A DNA stretch of 64,000 nucleotides, taken from positions 459,343-523,342 of the forward strand of contig WGML01000002.1 in NCBI GenBank assembly GCA_016125045.1. Reading direction: 5' to 3'. How positions within the stretch are numbered: the stretch's first letter is position 1; each line of letters starts with the position of its first letter. Of the stretch, positions 46,628 through 54,477 are shown in pieces. Source of the stretch: a bacterium. Its GTDB lineage: Bacteria > Pseudomonadota > Alphaproteobacteria > Caulobacterales > Hyphomonadaceae. The notes under the pieces were generated by a model, which did not search any database, was not told the DNA's origin, and saw nothing but the letters and a program-made list of their open reading frames with translations. The translations under genes and the position numbers were made by a program.

Positions 46628-48091
46628 CTACTGAACGAGGTGGACCGCCCCGCGGGCCATCACGAAGCTCACATCCTCAAGCGCGGTCACATCCGTCAGC
46701 GGATCGCCCTTCACCGCGATCACGTCCGCGACCTTGCCGGGCGCAAGCGAGCCAACATCGCCCGCGATTCCGAGATGGTCGGCGGCGTTCACGGTCGCGC
46801 TGCGGATCGCCTCGATCGGGGTCAGTCCCGCCTTCACCAGCAGGGCGAACTCCTCGGCGTTGTCGCCGTGGGCGGAGACGCCGGTGTCGGTGCCGAAGGC
46901 GATCTTCACGCCCGCCGCATGCATCCGCGTCACCATGCCGAGCATCAGCGGCCCCGCGATCCGCGCCTTGGCCGCCTGCGCGGGCGACAGGAAGGTGCCC
47001 GGCCGCTCCGCCTCGCGCGCCACGAAGTCGCCCGCCAGAAGGGTTGGGACGAGGTACGCGCCGTTCTGTTTGTAGAGCTTCACCGATGTCGCGTCCGAAT
47101 AGGTGCCGTGCTCGATCGAATCGCCGCCCGCCGCGAGGAAGCTGTTCACCCCGTCGACGCCGTGCGCGTGGGCGGTCACCTTTCGCCCCATGCTGTGCGC
47201 GGCCTCAACGATCGCCTTCAGCTCCTCATTCGAGAATTGCTGGCCGAGGCCCGCGGCGGTCTGTGACAGAACCCCGCCCGTCGCCGTGATCTTGATGATG
47301 TCGGCGCCGTCACGGACGCGCTCGCGCACGGCGCGCCGGCAATCGTCGGCGCCCGAGCAGACGCCCGGCCCGCGCAGCCGCTCGGCCAGGGCGCGGGGCA
47401 TGCCGTTCGCGTCGCCGTGGCCGCCATGCACCGAGACGCCGCCCGCCGAGGCGATGATGCGCGGTCCGGGAACCTTGCCGGCCGCGATGCCGTCGCGCAG
47501 GGCCAGCACGGCCTGCGCCTCGCCGCCGAGGTCTGCGACGGTCGTGAAGCCGGCCTCGAGGGTCAGCCGCGCATAGCCGGCGCCGTCCATCGCAAGGTCC
47601 GCCGATGTCTTCAGGAACGAATTGATGCGGCTCTGCGGGCCTTGCTCGCTCGTCAGATGAACATGGCTGTCGATCAAGCCTGGCATCACGAAGGACTCTC
47701 TGAGGTCGACGACCCGCGCCCCCGGGATCGTGGTGTAGCCTGCGTCGATCCGCGAGATGCGCCCGCGCTCGATCACAAGCGTGCGCTCGGTGGTGACCCG
47801 CCCGGTGGCGGGGTCTGCGAGCAGGCGGCCGGCATGGAGGAGAACAGGTGTGTCCGGCGCCCCCGGATTGGTGCGAGCGTCGGCCGCAAGCGACGGGCCC
47901 TCCTGCGGACCGGTTATCCCCCTATCGGGAGCGGACGCGGCGATCGCCCCGTCGCCGGTCGGTTGCGGAGCCCCGGAGACGCCGGCGCAGGATGCAAGCG
48001 CGAGGCTCGCGGCGAGCGTGGCCACCATAAATGCGTGTGATTTCCGTGCGTTGGGTGCACGGACCTTCAGCAACCCGTTCGGTCCCGTCAT
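46628..48091 (-). CDS. Lipoprotein amidohydrolase (imidazolonepropionase-like)
   Basis: From the ATG at 48091 the protein is 487 residues; an upstream frame to 48163 is Arg/Ala-rich and overlaps the 11-bp repeats. The lipobox is LALASCAG. Metal and catalytic motifs of the TIM-barrel amidohydrolases are visible: GLIDSHVHLTSEQGP, the probable carboxylated lysine in DGADIIKITATGG, KVTAHAHGVDGVN, SIEHGTYSD, and FGTDTGVSAHG. Likely a periplasmic peptidase- or amidase-type enzyme such as secreted Xaa-Pro dipeptidases. Divergent from the Mrp operon. Confidence 0.88.
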   Translation of the reverse strand: MTGPNGLLKVRAPNARKSHAFMVATLAASLALASCAGVSGAPQPTGDGAIAASAPDRGITGPQEGPSLAADARTNPGAPDTPVLLHAGRLLADPATGRVTTERTLVIERGRISRIDAGYTTIPGARVVDLRESFVMPGLIDSHVHLTSEQGPQSRINSFLKTSADLAMDGAGYARLTLEAGFTTVADLGGEAQAVLALRDGIAAGKVPGPRIIASAGGVSVHGGHGDANGMPRALAERLRGPGVCSGADDCRRAVRERVRDGADIIKITATGGVLSQTAAGLGQQFSNEELKAIVEAAHSMGRKVTAHAHGVDGVNSFLAAGGDSIEHGTYSDATSVKLYKQNGAYLVPTLLAGDFVAREAERPGTFLSPAQAAKARIAGPLMLGMVTRMHAAGVKIAFGTDTGVSAHGDNAEEFALLVKAGLTPIEAIRSATVNAADHLGIAGDVGSLAPGKVADVIAVKGDPLTDVTALEDVSFVMARGAVHLVQ

Positions 48092-48163
48092 GTTCGCCCT
48101 CCCTGATCCCGGTCCAAAAACGGTTCGCGCCGCGCGGCCGCGGGCAAAAACCGCCAACGCCAC

Positions 48164-48207
48164 TCAAACACGCTTCAAACATGAGTGAAACATGCCTGAA
48201 ACGCGAT
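48164..48207. promoter_or_regulatory. Four 11-bp direct repeats upstream of the Mrp operon
   Basis: Units start at 48164, 48175, 48186 and 48197: TCAAACACG, TCAAACATG, TGAAACATG, TGAAACGCG, each followed by two variable bases. The period is exactly 11 bp. The repeats lie in the divergent gap, 73 bp before the amidohydrolase start and 144 bp before mrpE. Direct 11-bp repeats are typical of OmpR/PhoB-type response-regulator sites; the regulator is unknown. Confidence 0.6.
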
Positions 48208-48350
48208 TTCGAACGTCCGGCCGGACCGGTTTTGCTGGAATTTTCGTTCGCGGCGGGCTAACCAAAACCCTGGGCGGGGTCCCGGGCGTCGCCGGTCCTG
48301 ATCCGGTTGTGTCGCGGCTGCAATCTCCCTTTTGACTGTTGGACGGGTGA

Positions 48351-48830
48351 ATGAAGTATTTCATCGGCCTTGTTGTTGCGCTCACGGCGGGATGGTTCGT
48401 CCTGTCGGGCCAGACGAAGCCATTATTCTATGTGCTCGCGGGAATGTCGGTGCTTGCCGCCCTGTGGGCGACGGCGAGACTTGAAATCATAGATCGCGAC
48501 TCCTCGCCCTACCATCGCGGGATCCTTTTATTCTCATTCATGGGCTGGTTGTTCATTGAGATGATCAAGGCGAATATTGCAGTGATCCGGGCGATCTTCC
48601 GGCCCGTCGGGGCCTTGTCTCCGGGGGTGACCGTGACCCGTTGCCAGGCCAGGAGCGATCTTGGCCGCACCCTGCTCGCAAACTCGATCACCCTGACGCC
48701 GGGCACCGTGACGCTCGACATCGCTGACGGCAAGCTGATGATCCATGCCCTGCAGGGCGACGGTCTGACCTCTGATTCTTTTACGGAATTTTCGCGACGC
48801 TCGGTCGTCGCAGGCGATGAGAGGGGTTGA
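48351..48830 (+). CDS. mrpE: Mrp cation/proton antiporter subunit E
   Basis: A 159-residue membrane protein. Two N-terminal helices (YFIGLVVALTAGWFVLSGQT and PLFYVLAGMSVLAALWATAR) and a third (LFSFMGWLFIEMIKANIAVI) precede the conserved LLANSITLTPGTVTLDIADG motif of the MnhE/MrpE family. Start at ATG 48351 with GACGGGT upstream, weak. It opens the antiporter operon, with mrpF starting 5 bp after its stop. Confidence 0.93.
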   Translation: MKYFIGLVVALTAGWFVLSGQTKPLFYVLAGMSVLAALWATARLEIIDRDSSPYHRGILLFSFMGWLFIEMIKANIAVIRAIFRPVGALSPGVTVTRCQARSDLGRTLLANSITLTPGTVTLDIADGKLMIHALQGDGLTSDSFTEFSRRSVVAGDERG

Positions 48831-48834
48831 CGCC

Positions 48835-49149
48835 ATGCTGGTCGCCGCCGCCCTTGCCATCTTCGTCTCGATGTCGCTGATGCTCGTGCGGGCGTTCGCC
48901 GGGCCCACCACCTATGATCGCCTGCTCTCGGTCAATTCGTTTGGCTCGAAGACGGTGCTGCTCATCGGTGTGATGGGATTTGCAAACGGACGTCCGGATT
49001 TTCTTGATATCGCGATCGTCTATGCTTTGATCAACTTCGTCACGACGATCGGAATTCTGAAGTTCTTCCGGTACAGAACGCTTGAAGTCTCGCTCTCGAC
49101 CCGGCGCCGCGCGGTCGCTGACGCCTCCGGGGAGCGCCCGGATGCTTGA
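48835..49149 (+). CDS. mrpF: Mrp cation/proton antiporter subunit F
   Basis: The ATG at 48835 follows AGAGGGG, giving 104 residues; the ATG at 48817 would overlap mrpE. Three helices are typical of MnhF: AALAIFVSMSLMLVRAFAGP, TVLLIGVMGFANGRPDFLD, and IAIVYALINFVTTIGILKFF. The PTTYDRLLSVNSFGSKTV loop is diagnostic of the family. The last eight bases overlap mrpG. Confidence 0.93.
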   Translation: MLVAAALAIFVSMSLMLVRAFAGPTTYDRLLSVNSFGSKTVLLIGVMGFANGRPDFLDIAIVYALINFVTTIGILKFFRYRTLEVSLSTRRRAVADASGERPDA

Positions 49150-49492
49150 GCAGGCCGCCTCCATCGCCGCCTTTGTCGGGCAGGGCCTCGTCCTCGCCGG
49201 CGCGATCGTCACCATCATCGGGTCGGTCGGGGTTTTGCGATTTCCAGATTTCTACACGCGCATTCACGCCGCGAGCGTCACCGACACGCTCGGCGCAGGG
49301 CTCATCATCGTGGGGCTGGTGCTGCTGGGCGGCGGGTTCTTCGTGACAGTTAAGTTGTTGATTATATGGGGTTTGATCCTCATCACTGGCCCAACCGCGT
49401 CGCACGCGCTGGCCAATGCGGCCTTCACCTCGCACGTGAAACCGCTCGGTCGCGGCGACCTGCGCCAGCCGTCTGCGTCCGACGAGGGCTGA
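49142..49492 (+). CDS. mrpG: Mrp cation/proton antiporter subunit G
   Basis: The ATG at 49142 lies inside the mrpF end (8-bp overlap), giving 116 residues. Three helices: QGLVLAGAIVTIIGSVGVLR, TLGAGLIIVGLVLLGGGFFV, and KLLIIWGLILITGPTASHAL. The family motif RFPDFYTRIHAASVTDTLG is intact. Translationally coupled to mrpF. Confidence 0.95.
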   Translation: MLEQAASIAAFVGQGLVLAGAIVTIIGSVGVLRFPDFYTRIHAASVTDTLGAGLIIVGLVLLGGGFFVTVKLLIIWGLILITGPTASHALANAAFTSHVKPLGRGDLRQPSASDEG

Positions 49493-49495
49493 CCG

Positions 49496-50605
49496 ATGGA
49501 ATGGACCGCACCACTCCTTGCCGACCCCAGCCTGCTCTTCGGCGCGGCGCTTCTGGTCATGCTCGCGGCGATCCTTTGCGCGATCGTCGTGTCGCGGAAG
49601 CTGCTCACCTCCGTTGCGCTCACGGGATTGTTCACCCTAGTCGCCGCGCTCTGGTACATCGCGATGGACGCGCCCGATGTCGCCTTCACCGAGGCGGTCG
49701 TCGGCGGCGGCGTGTCGACACTGATCCTGCTCGGCTCGATCCTGCTCACCCGAGAGAGCGCCGAGCCTGTGTCGCCGTCGCGCATGGTGTTTCCGGCGAT
49801 CGCGGTGATTCTCGCCGGCGTCGCGATTCTCTACGCGGTCGGCTCGATTCCCGGGTTTGGCGACCCCGCCTCGCCGGCCAACGCGTCGGTCGGGCGGGAC
49901 TATCTGGAGCGCACCTACAAGGAAGTCGGCATTCCGAACGTCGTGTCGGCCGTGCTGGCGAGCTATCGCGGTTTTGACACGCTGGGCGAGACGACCGTGG
50001 TCTTCGCCGCGGCGGTTGGGGTGATGCTTCTGCTCGGTTTCGGAGAACGCGCGCTGGGCGATCCAGCGCGCCGACATGAAGCGCTGAACCCGGACCTGGT
50101 TGAGGAGATCGATCATCACGTCGTCCTGCGTGTGGCCACGAAGATCATGATTCCGCTCATGTTTTTGTTCGGGCTGTACGTGTTGTTCCATGGCGAGGTG
50201 GGGGCGGGCGGCGGCTTCCAGGCCGGCGTGATCCTCGCGATCGCATTGATTGTTCACGCGCTTGTCTTCGGATTGTCGGAAACGATGCGGGCCTTCCCGG
50301 CGGCGGCGATGCGGGCCGGCGCTTCGGCGGGGGTGCTGATCTACGCCGGGGTCGGGGTCATAAACATGCTGAACGGCGGCGCGTTTCTGGACTACGACTT
50401 CCTGTTTCCGCCGCCGCTTGAACAGGCCTTGTCCGGACCGGACGGGCATGCCGGCCAGCACTACGGCATCATCGCCATCGAAATCGGCGTCACGGCGACC
50501 GTCGCGAGCGGAATAACGGCCATATTCTATGGCTTTGCAGGCAGGGCCCCCGACATCGCATCACGCGGCGCAAGCCGCGGCCCGGAAAGCGGTGGCGGCT
50601 CATGA
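49496..50605 (+). CDS. Fusion of MrpA C-terminal (MbhD/MbhE-like) and MrpB modules
   Basis: A 369-residue membrane protein with three modules. Residues ~1-85 match DUF4040/MbhD (VALTGLFTLVAALWYIAMDA PDVAFTEAVVGGG, shown in two parts). Residues ~95-185 match the MbhE-like module (FDTLGETTVVFAAAVGVMLL). Residues ~200-350 match MnhB (MIPLMFLFGLYVLFHGEVGA GGGFQAG, then the conserved YAGVGVINMLNGGAFLDY). In classical Mrp systems MbhD/E are the tail of MrpA and MrpB is separate; in archaeal Mbh they are separate genes. Here they are one polypeptide. Starts 3 bp after mrpG. Confidence 0.85.
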   Translation: MEWTAPLLADPSLLFGAALLVMLAAILCAIVVSRKLLTSVALTGLFTLVAALWYIAMDAPDVAFTEAVVGGGVSTLILLGSILLTRESAEPVSPSRMVFPAIAVILAGVAILYAVGSIPGFGDPASPANASVGRDYLERTYKEVGIPNVVSAVLASYRGFDTLGETTVVFAAAVGVMLLLGFGERALGDPARRHEALNPDLVEEIDHHVVLRVATKIMIPLMFLFGLYVLFHGEVGAGGGFQAGVILAIALIVHALVFGLSETMRAFPAAAMRAGASAGVLIYAGVGVINMLNGGAFLDYDFLFPPPLEQALSGPDGHAGQHYGIIAIEIGVTATVASGITAIFYGFAGRAPDIASRGASRGPESGGGS

Positions 50606-51072
50606 TCGATGCGCTCGCAACCGGCTATGTCTATGCGATCATCGTTGCGATGATGATGGCGAGCCTGTTTGTCCTGCTGACCACGGGGAACCTGATCCGC
50701 AAGATGATCGGCCTCAGCTTGTTCCAGACAACGGCAGGGCTGTTCTACATTGCCTTGTCGAAAGTCGGCGGCGGGACCGCGCCGATTATTATCGACGCAG
50801 AAAGCGCGGTGGGGCAGGCGCGCGCGGCCCGTCTTGACCCCGCCTATGTCGAGCATTTCGGCGTTGACGGTGTGGTTTACGGCAATCCGCTGCCCCACGT
50901 TCTCATCCTTACGGCGATTGTCGTCGGGGTTGCGACCCTTTCCGTCGGGCTGGCGATCGCCGTGCGCGTTCGTGAGGCCTATGGGGACACCGAGCTAGAC
51001 GCCGTGCGTCGCGCCGACGCCGCTGCGTCTGAACCCGAACCCCCCGGGCCTCGCGGGAGGCCAAACGCTTGA
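50602..51072 (+). CDS. mrpC: Mrp cation/proton antiporter subunit C (NuoK-like)
   Basis: A 156-residue NuoK/MnhC-family protein with three helices: YAIIVAMMMASLFVLLTTGN, MIGLSLFQTTAGLFYIALSK, and PHVLILTAIVVGVATLSVGL. The last contains the conserved LPHVLILTAIVVG of MrpC. A ~20-residue insert (QARAARLDPAYVEHFGVDG) between helices 2 and 3 is longer than usual. Start overlaps the previous stop by 4 bp. Confidence 0.92.
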   Translation: MIDALATGYVYAIIVAMMMASLFVLLTTGNLIRKMIGLSLFQTTAGLFYIALSKVGGGTAPIIIDAESAVGQARAARLDPAYVEHFGVDGVVYGNPLPHVLILTAIVVGVATLSVGLAIAVRVREAYGDTELDAVRRADAAASEPEPPGPRGRPNA

Positions 51073-52613
51073 TCGGGCTTGAATTTCTTAACATTGCGCC
51101 GCAGCGTTTCGCGGAGCAGGCGCCGGCGCTCGTTGTCGTGGGCCCCTTGATCGCGGCCTGCGCGGCCGTTCTGGCTCCCGGGCGCAGGTGGGCGTGGTTT
51201 CTCTGCGTCGGTGCGAGCGCGTTCGCGTTCTGGATGGCCGTTGTCCTTGCCTCGGAAGTCGCGCGCCAGGGCGTGATCAGCTACGCGATGGGCGGTTTCC
51301 CGGCGCCGCTCGGCATCGAGTTCCGGGTGGACGCGCTCTCGGCGATGTTCGCGCTGCTGATCTCCGGCATGGCGGTTCTGACCGCGGTCTTCTCCGGTGA
51401 GAGCCTCGAAACGGAGATCATGTCGTCCAAACATCCGCTCATGCAGGGTGGATTCCTGACGTGCCTTGCAGGACTGCTCGGGCTAGTGCTGACGGGCGAC
51501 GCCTTCAACGCCTTTGTTTTTCTGGAGATTTCCTCGATCGGCGTCTATGCGATGATCGCCATGGGCGGCGCGCGCGACCGTCGGGCCTACCCTGCGGCGT
51601 TCAATTATCTGATCATGGGGACGATCGGAGCGACCTTCTATCTGATCGGCGTCGGCTTCCTCTATGCGGCGACCGGCACCCTCAACATGGCCGACATCGC
51701 CGCGCGCATCCCGACCCTGACCTCGGATCGGTCGATCGAGGTCGGGCTTGCTTTCATTCTCATCGGGCTTGCGCTCAAGGCGGCGGTGTTTCCGCTGCAC
51801 CAATGGCTGCCGGCGGCGTACTCGCATGCGCCGTCGATGATCGTCGTGTTTCTGTCGGCGACCGCGACGAAGGCGTCCGTCTACCTGATCATCCGCTACC
51901 TCTCGACCGTGTTCGCTTTTGATTGGCAGGTCGAGACCGCGTTCATGGCCTTTGTTCTCGCGCCGCTGTCGGTGGCGGGCATACTGATCTGCTCGATGCA
52001 GGCGGCGGTGGACCCCGAGATTCGCCGGATCCTGGCCTATTCCTCGGTCGCTCAGGTTGGCTACATGACGCTTGCGATCGCGACCGCAACCAGCGCCGGG
52101 GTCTCTGCCGCGCTGTTTCATCTGTTCAACCACGGAGTGATGAAGGCGGCGCTGTTCATGGCGATTGGCGGAGCGGCGATTCATCTGAAGTCGCAGCGCC
52201 TGAGCGATTTCGCGGGCGCGGCCAAGTCCGCCCCCTGGACGATGACAGCGTTCGGGATCGCCGCGCTCTCCCTGCTCGGAGCACCGCTGACAGCTGGGTT
52301 CCTGTCCAAGCTTCGCCTGATCCAGTCGTTGGTTGCGGCGGACTGGGGGTGGGCGGCGGCGGTGATCGGCCTCTCGTCCCTGATCGGCGTCTTCTATGTC
52401 GGGCGAATCTTCGAAGTGGTGTTCTTCCGGTCAGAGCCTGAGGGCGGCTCCGCCGTCCGGGAGGCCCCGGTGTCGATCCTCCTTCCGCTATGGCTGCTCG
52501 CGATCGCAAACATCTGGTTTGGAATCGACGCAACGATTCCCCTCGGGCTGGCTGAGAGCGCGGCGGGCGCGGTCATGGGGGCGACGACGCTGTCGCCGGC
52601 GGGTGCGCCATGA
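51069..52613 (+). CDS. mrpD: Mrp antiporter subunit D, first NuoL/M/N-type proton channel, TTG start
   Basis: A 514-residue antiporter-type subunit with ~14 helices. The key charged residues of the family are present: Glu in AFVFLEISSIGVYAMIAM (helix 5), Lys in LIGLALKAAVFPLHQWLPAA (helix 7), and the helix-8 loop HAPSMIVVFLSATATKASVY. The start is TTG at 51069, overlapping the mrpC stop as TTGA. It is closest to MrpD by position and motif. Confidence 0.9.
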   Translation: MIGLEFLNIAPQRFAEQAPALVVVGPLIAACAAVLAPGRRWAWFLCVGASAFAFWMAVVLASEVARQGVISYAMGGFPAPLGIEFRVDALSAMFALLISGMAVLTAVFSGESLETEIMSSKHPLMQGGFLTCLAGLLGLVLTGDAFNAFVFLEISSIGVYAMIAMGGARDRRAYPAAFNYLIMGTIGATFYLIGVGFLYAATGTLNMADIAARIPTLTSDRSIEVGLAFILIGLALKAAVFPLHQWLPAAYSHAPSMIVVFLSATATKASVYLIIRYLSTVFAFDWQVETAFMAFVLAPLSVAGILICSMQAAVDPEIRRILAYSSVAQVGYMTLAIATATSAGVSAALFHLFNHGVMKAALFMAIGGAAIHLKSQRLSDFAGAAKSAPWTMTAFGIAALSLLGAPLTAGFLSKLRLIQSLVAADWGWAAAVIGLSSLIGVFYVGRIFEVVFFRSEPEGGSAVREAPVSILLPLWLLAIANIWFGIDATIPLGLAESAAGAVMGATTLSPAGAP

Positions 52614-54085
52614 CGCAAGGTGAGATCCTGATCCTGCTCGCGCTCGGAGCCCCGACGCTTTCGGCGGTGCTGGCTTATGTCTTCCATCGCGCTCCCGACG
52701 TTCGGGACACGGTGATCGTGGTGTGCGCGATCGTTCTGGCTTTCGTTGGATGGGGTCTCTTTTCGCAGACTTCGGCCGGCGTCCCGCCCGAACTGATGGT
52801 GGGCGAGCCCGCGCCGGGCTTTGCCATCGCCTTCAGGCTCGAGCCGCTCGGAGCGCTCTTCGCCGCGATGGCGAGCGGCTTGTGGGCGCTCACGTCCCTC
52901 TACGCGATCGGATACATGCGCGGCGCGCAGGAGCAGAACCAGACCCGGTTCTATGCGTGCCTCTCAATCGCCATGGTCGCCGTCATGGGCGTCGCAATGG
53001 CCGCGAACCTGTTCACGCTCTTCGTGTTCTACGAAGTTCTTTCGCTGTCGACCTACCCACTGGTCGCCCACAAGGGTGATGAAGCCTCCAGAAAGGCGGG
53101 CCGCATCTATGTCGGCATCCTGCTCGGGGCGTCGGTCACGCTGTTGTTGCCGGGGCTCGCAGCCATTGCCTACTTCGCTGGTTCGACGGATTTCGTCGAC
53201 GGCGGCCTGCTTGCCGGGACGGTGTCGCCGACCGTCGCGAGCATCCTCATCCTGCTGGTCGTCTTTGGAGCCGCCAAGGGGGCGATGTTTCCGCTGCATG
53301 GGTGGCTGCCCTCGGCGATGGTCGCGCCAACTCCGGTTTCGGCGATGCTGCACGCAGTCGCCGTGGTCAAGACAGGTGTGTTCACGATCCTCAAGGCCAC
53401 GACCTACATCTTCGGATCGGAGGTGATGGCGTCGGCCCCGGCGACCGACTGGCTGGTGTGGTTGGCGTCGGGCGTCATTGTCTGGGCGTCGCTCGTCGCG
53501 ATCACAAAGCCTGAAATCAAGGCGAGGCTCGCCTGGTCGACCATCGCTCAACTCGCCTACATCATTGGTGGCGCCCTCATCGCGGTGGAGCGTGCGGTCA
53601 CCGGAGCCGCGCTGCACATGCTGACCCATGGCTTCGGCAAGATCACGCTCTTTATGTGCGCTGGGGCCATCTATGTCGCCACGGGTCTCACCCGGATCGA
53701 AGACATGCGCGGGCTCGGCCGGCGCATGCCAGTGGTGTTCATCGCCTTCCTGGTCGGAACGCTGTCCATCATGGGAATGCCGCCTACGGGCGGGTTGTGG
53801 TCAAAGTTCATGCTCATCGGTTCGGCCTTCGACGCGGGCGCGCCACAGCTCGCCTGGGCGATGGTGGCGTCTTCGGTTCTGGCGGTGTTCTATCTCGGGC
53901 CGGTGCTCTTGATCGCGATGTTCCCGGCGGAAGGAGCCGGGCCGCCCGCCCCGTTCAAGCGGGCGGGCGGCGCGCCGGGACTGGCGGTTGCGCCCCTGGC
54001 TGTGACGGCGATCGGCGCGATCGCATTGTTTTTCCTGGCCGGCCCCGCGGCTGAACGCCTTCAGGCGCTATGGGGGTCGCTATGA
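52610..54085 (+). CDS. Second NuoL/M/N-type proton-conducting subunit
   Basis: A 491-residue paralogue of MrpD. It carries Glu in LFVFYEVLSLSTYPLVAHKG, Lys in VFGAAKGAMFPLHGWLPSAM, and the helix-8 segment APTPVSAMLHAVAVVKTGVF. The APTPVSAxLHAxxVVxxG motif is more like NuoL/MrpA or MbhH-type subunits than MrpD. It starts by ATGA overlap with the first D subunit. It may take the place of the missing MrpA N-terminal half. Confidence 0.88.
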   Translation: MTQGEILILLALGAPTLSAVLAYVFHRAPDVRDTVIVVCAIVLAFVGWGLFSQTSAGVPPELMVGEPAPGFAIAFRLEPLGALFAAMASGLWALTSLYAIGYMRGAQEQNQTRFYACLSIAMVAVMGVAMAANLFTLFVFYEVLSLSTYPLVAHKGDEASRKAGRIYVGILLGASVTLLLPGLAAIAYFAGSTDFVDGGLLAGTVSPTVASILILLVVFGAAKGAMFPLHGWLPSAMVAPTPVSAMLHAVAVVKTGVFTILKATTYIFGSEVMASAPATDWLVWLASGVIVWASLVAITKPEIKARLAWSTIAQLAYIIGGALIAVERAVTGAALHMLTHGFGKITLFMCAGAIYVATGLTRIEDMRGLGRRMPVVFIAFLVGTLSIMGMPPTGGLWSKFMLIGSAFDAGAPQLAWAMVASSVLAVFYLGPVLLIAMFPAEGAGPPAPFKRAGGAPGLAVAPLAVTAIGAIALFFLAGPAAERLQALWGSL

Positions 54086-54477
54086 CGACAGGGCCCGGAA
54101 ACGACCCGCGCGACCCGCAGGGCGCTGCGGAAGACGGCGAAAACTGGCGAGAAGAGGAGCGGGCGCGCCCGGAACACCCTCTATCGGTGATGCTGTTCTC
54201 CTGGATGCGCACAGAGACGTTCCTGCGGCTCTTCATCGTGGGCGTGGGCGTCGTGTCGCTCGGAGCAGTTGTCGCTGAATGGGTACTTTCGCTGCAGAGC
54301 GGAGAGCCCTCAAAGCGCCTCATCGGGTTCTACGGCATCTTTGGCGGGCTCGCGTTTGCGCTTGCTGTGCTTGCCGGATGGCCGCTCGGCGCCGCGCTTC
54401 GGCGGCCAGAGACGCACTACGACCCCCCGCAACATGATAAGGCGGACGCCGCCGCGAAGGGAGGAGCCGATGAGTGA
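54082..54477 (+). CDS. Small two-helix protein of the Mrp operon, unknown function
   Basis: From the ATG at 54082 (ATGA overlap with the upstream gene) the product is 131 residues. A polar, acidic N terminus (DPRDPQGAAEDGENWREEER) is followed by two likely helices, FLRLFIVGVGVVSLGAVVAE and GFYGIFGGLAFALAVLAGWP, and a short charged tail. I do not recognise the family. Its ATGs and stop interlock with both neighbours (8-bp overlap downstream), so it is translated with the antiporter and probably forms part of or assists the complex. Confidence 0.75.
   Translation: MTTGPGNDPRDPQGAAEDGENWREEERARPEHPLSVMLFSWMRTETFLRLFIVGVGVVSLGAVVAEWVLSLQSGEPSKRLIGFYGIFGGLAFALAVLAGWPLGAALRRPETHYDPPQHDKADAAAKGGADE

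Noticed and set aside
48092..48163. Longer amidohydrolase start at 48163
   Set aside because: The ATG at 48091 sits closer to the lipoprotein signal; the longer leader is basic and non-hydrophobic.
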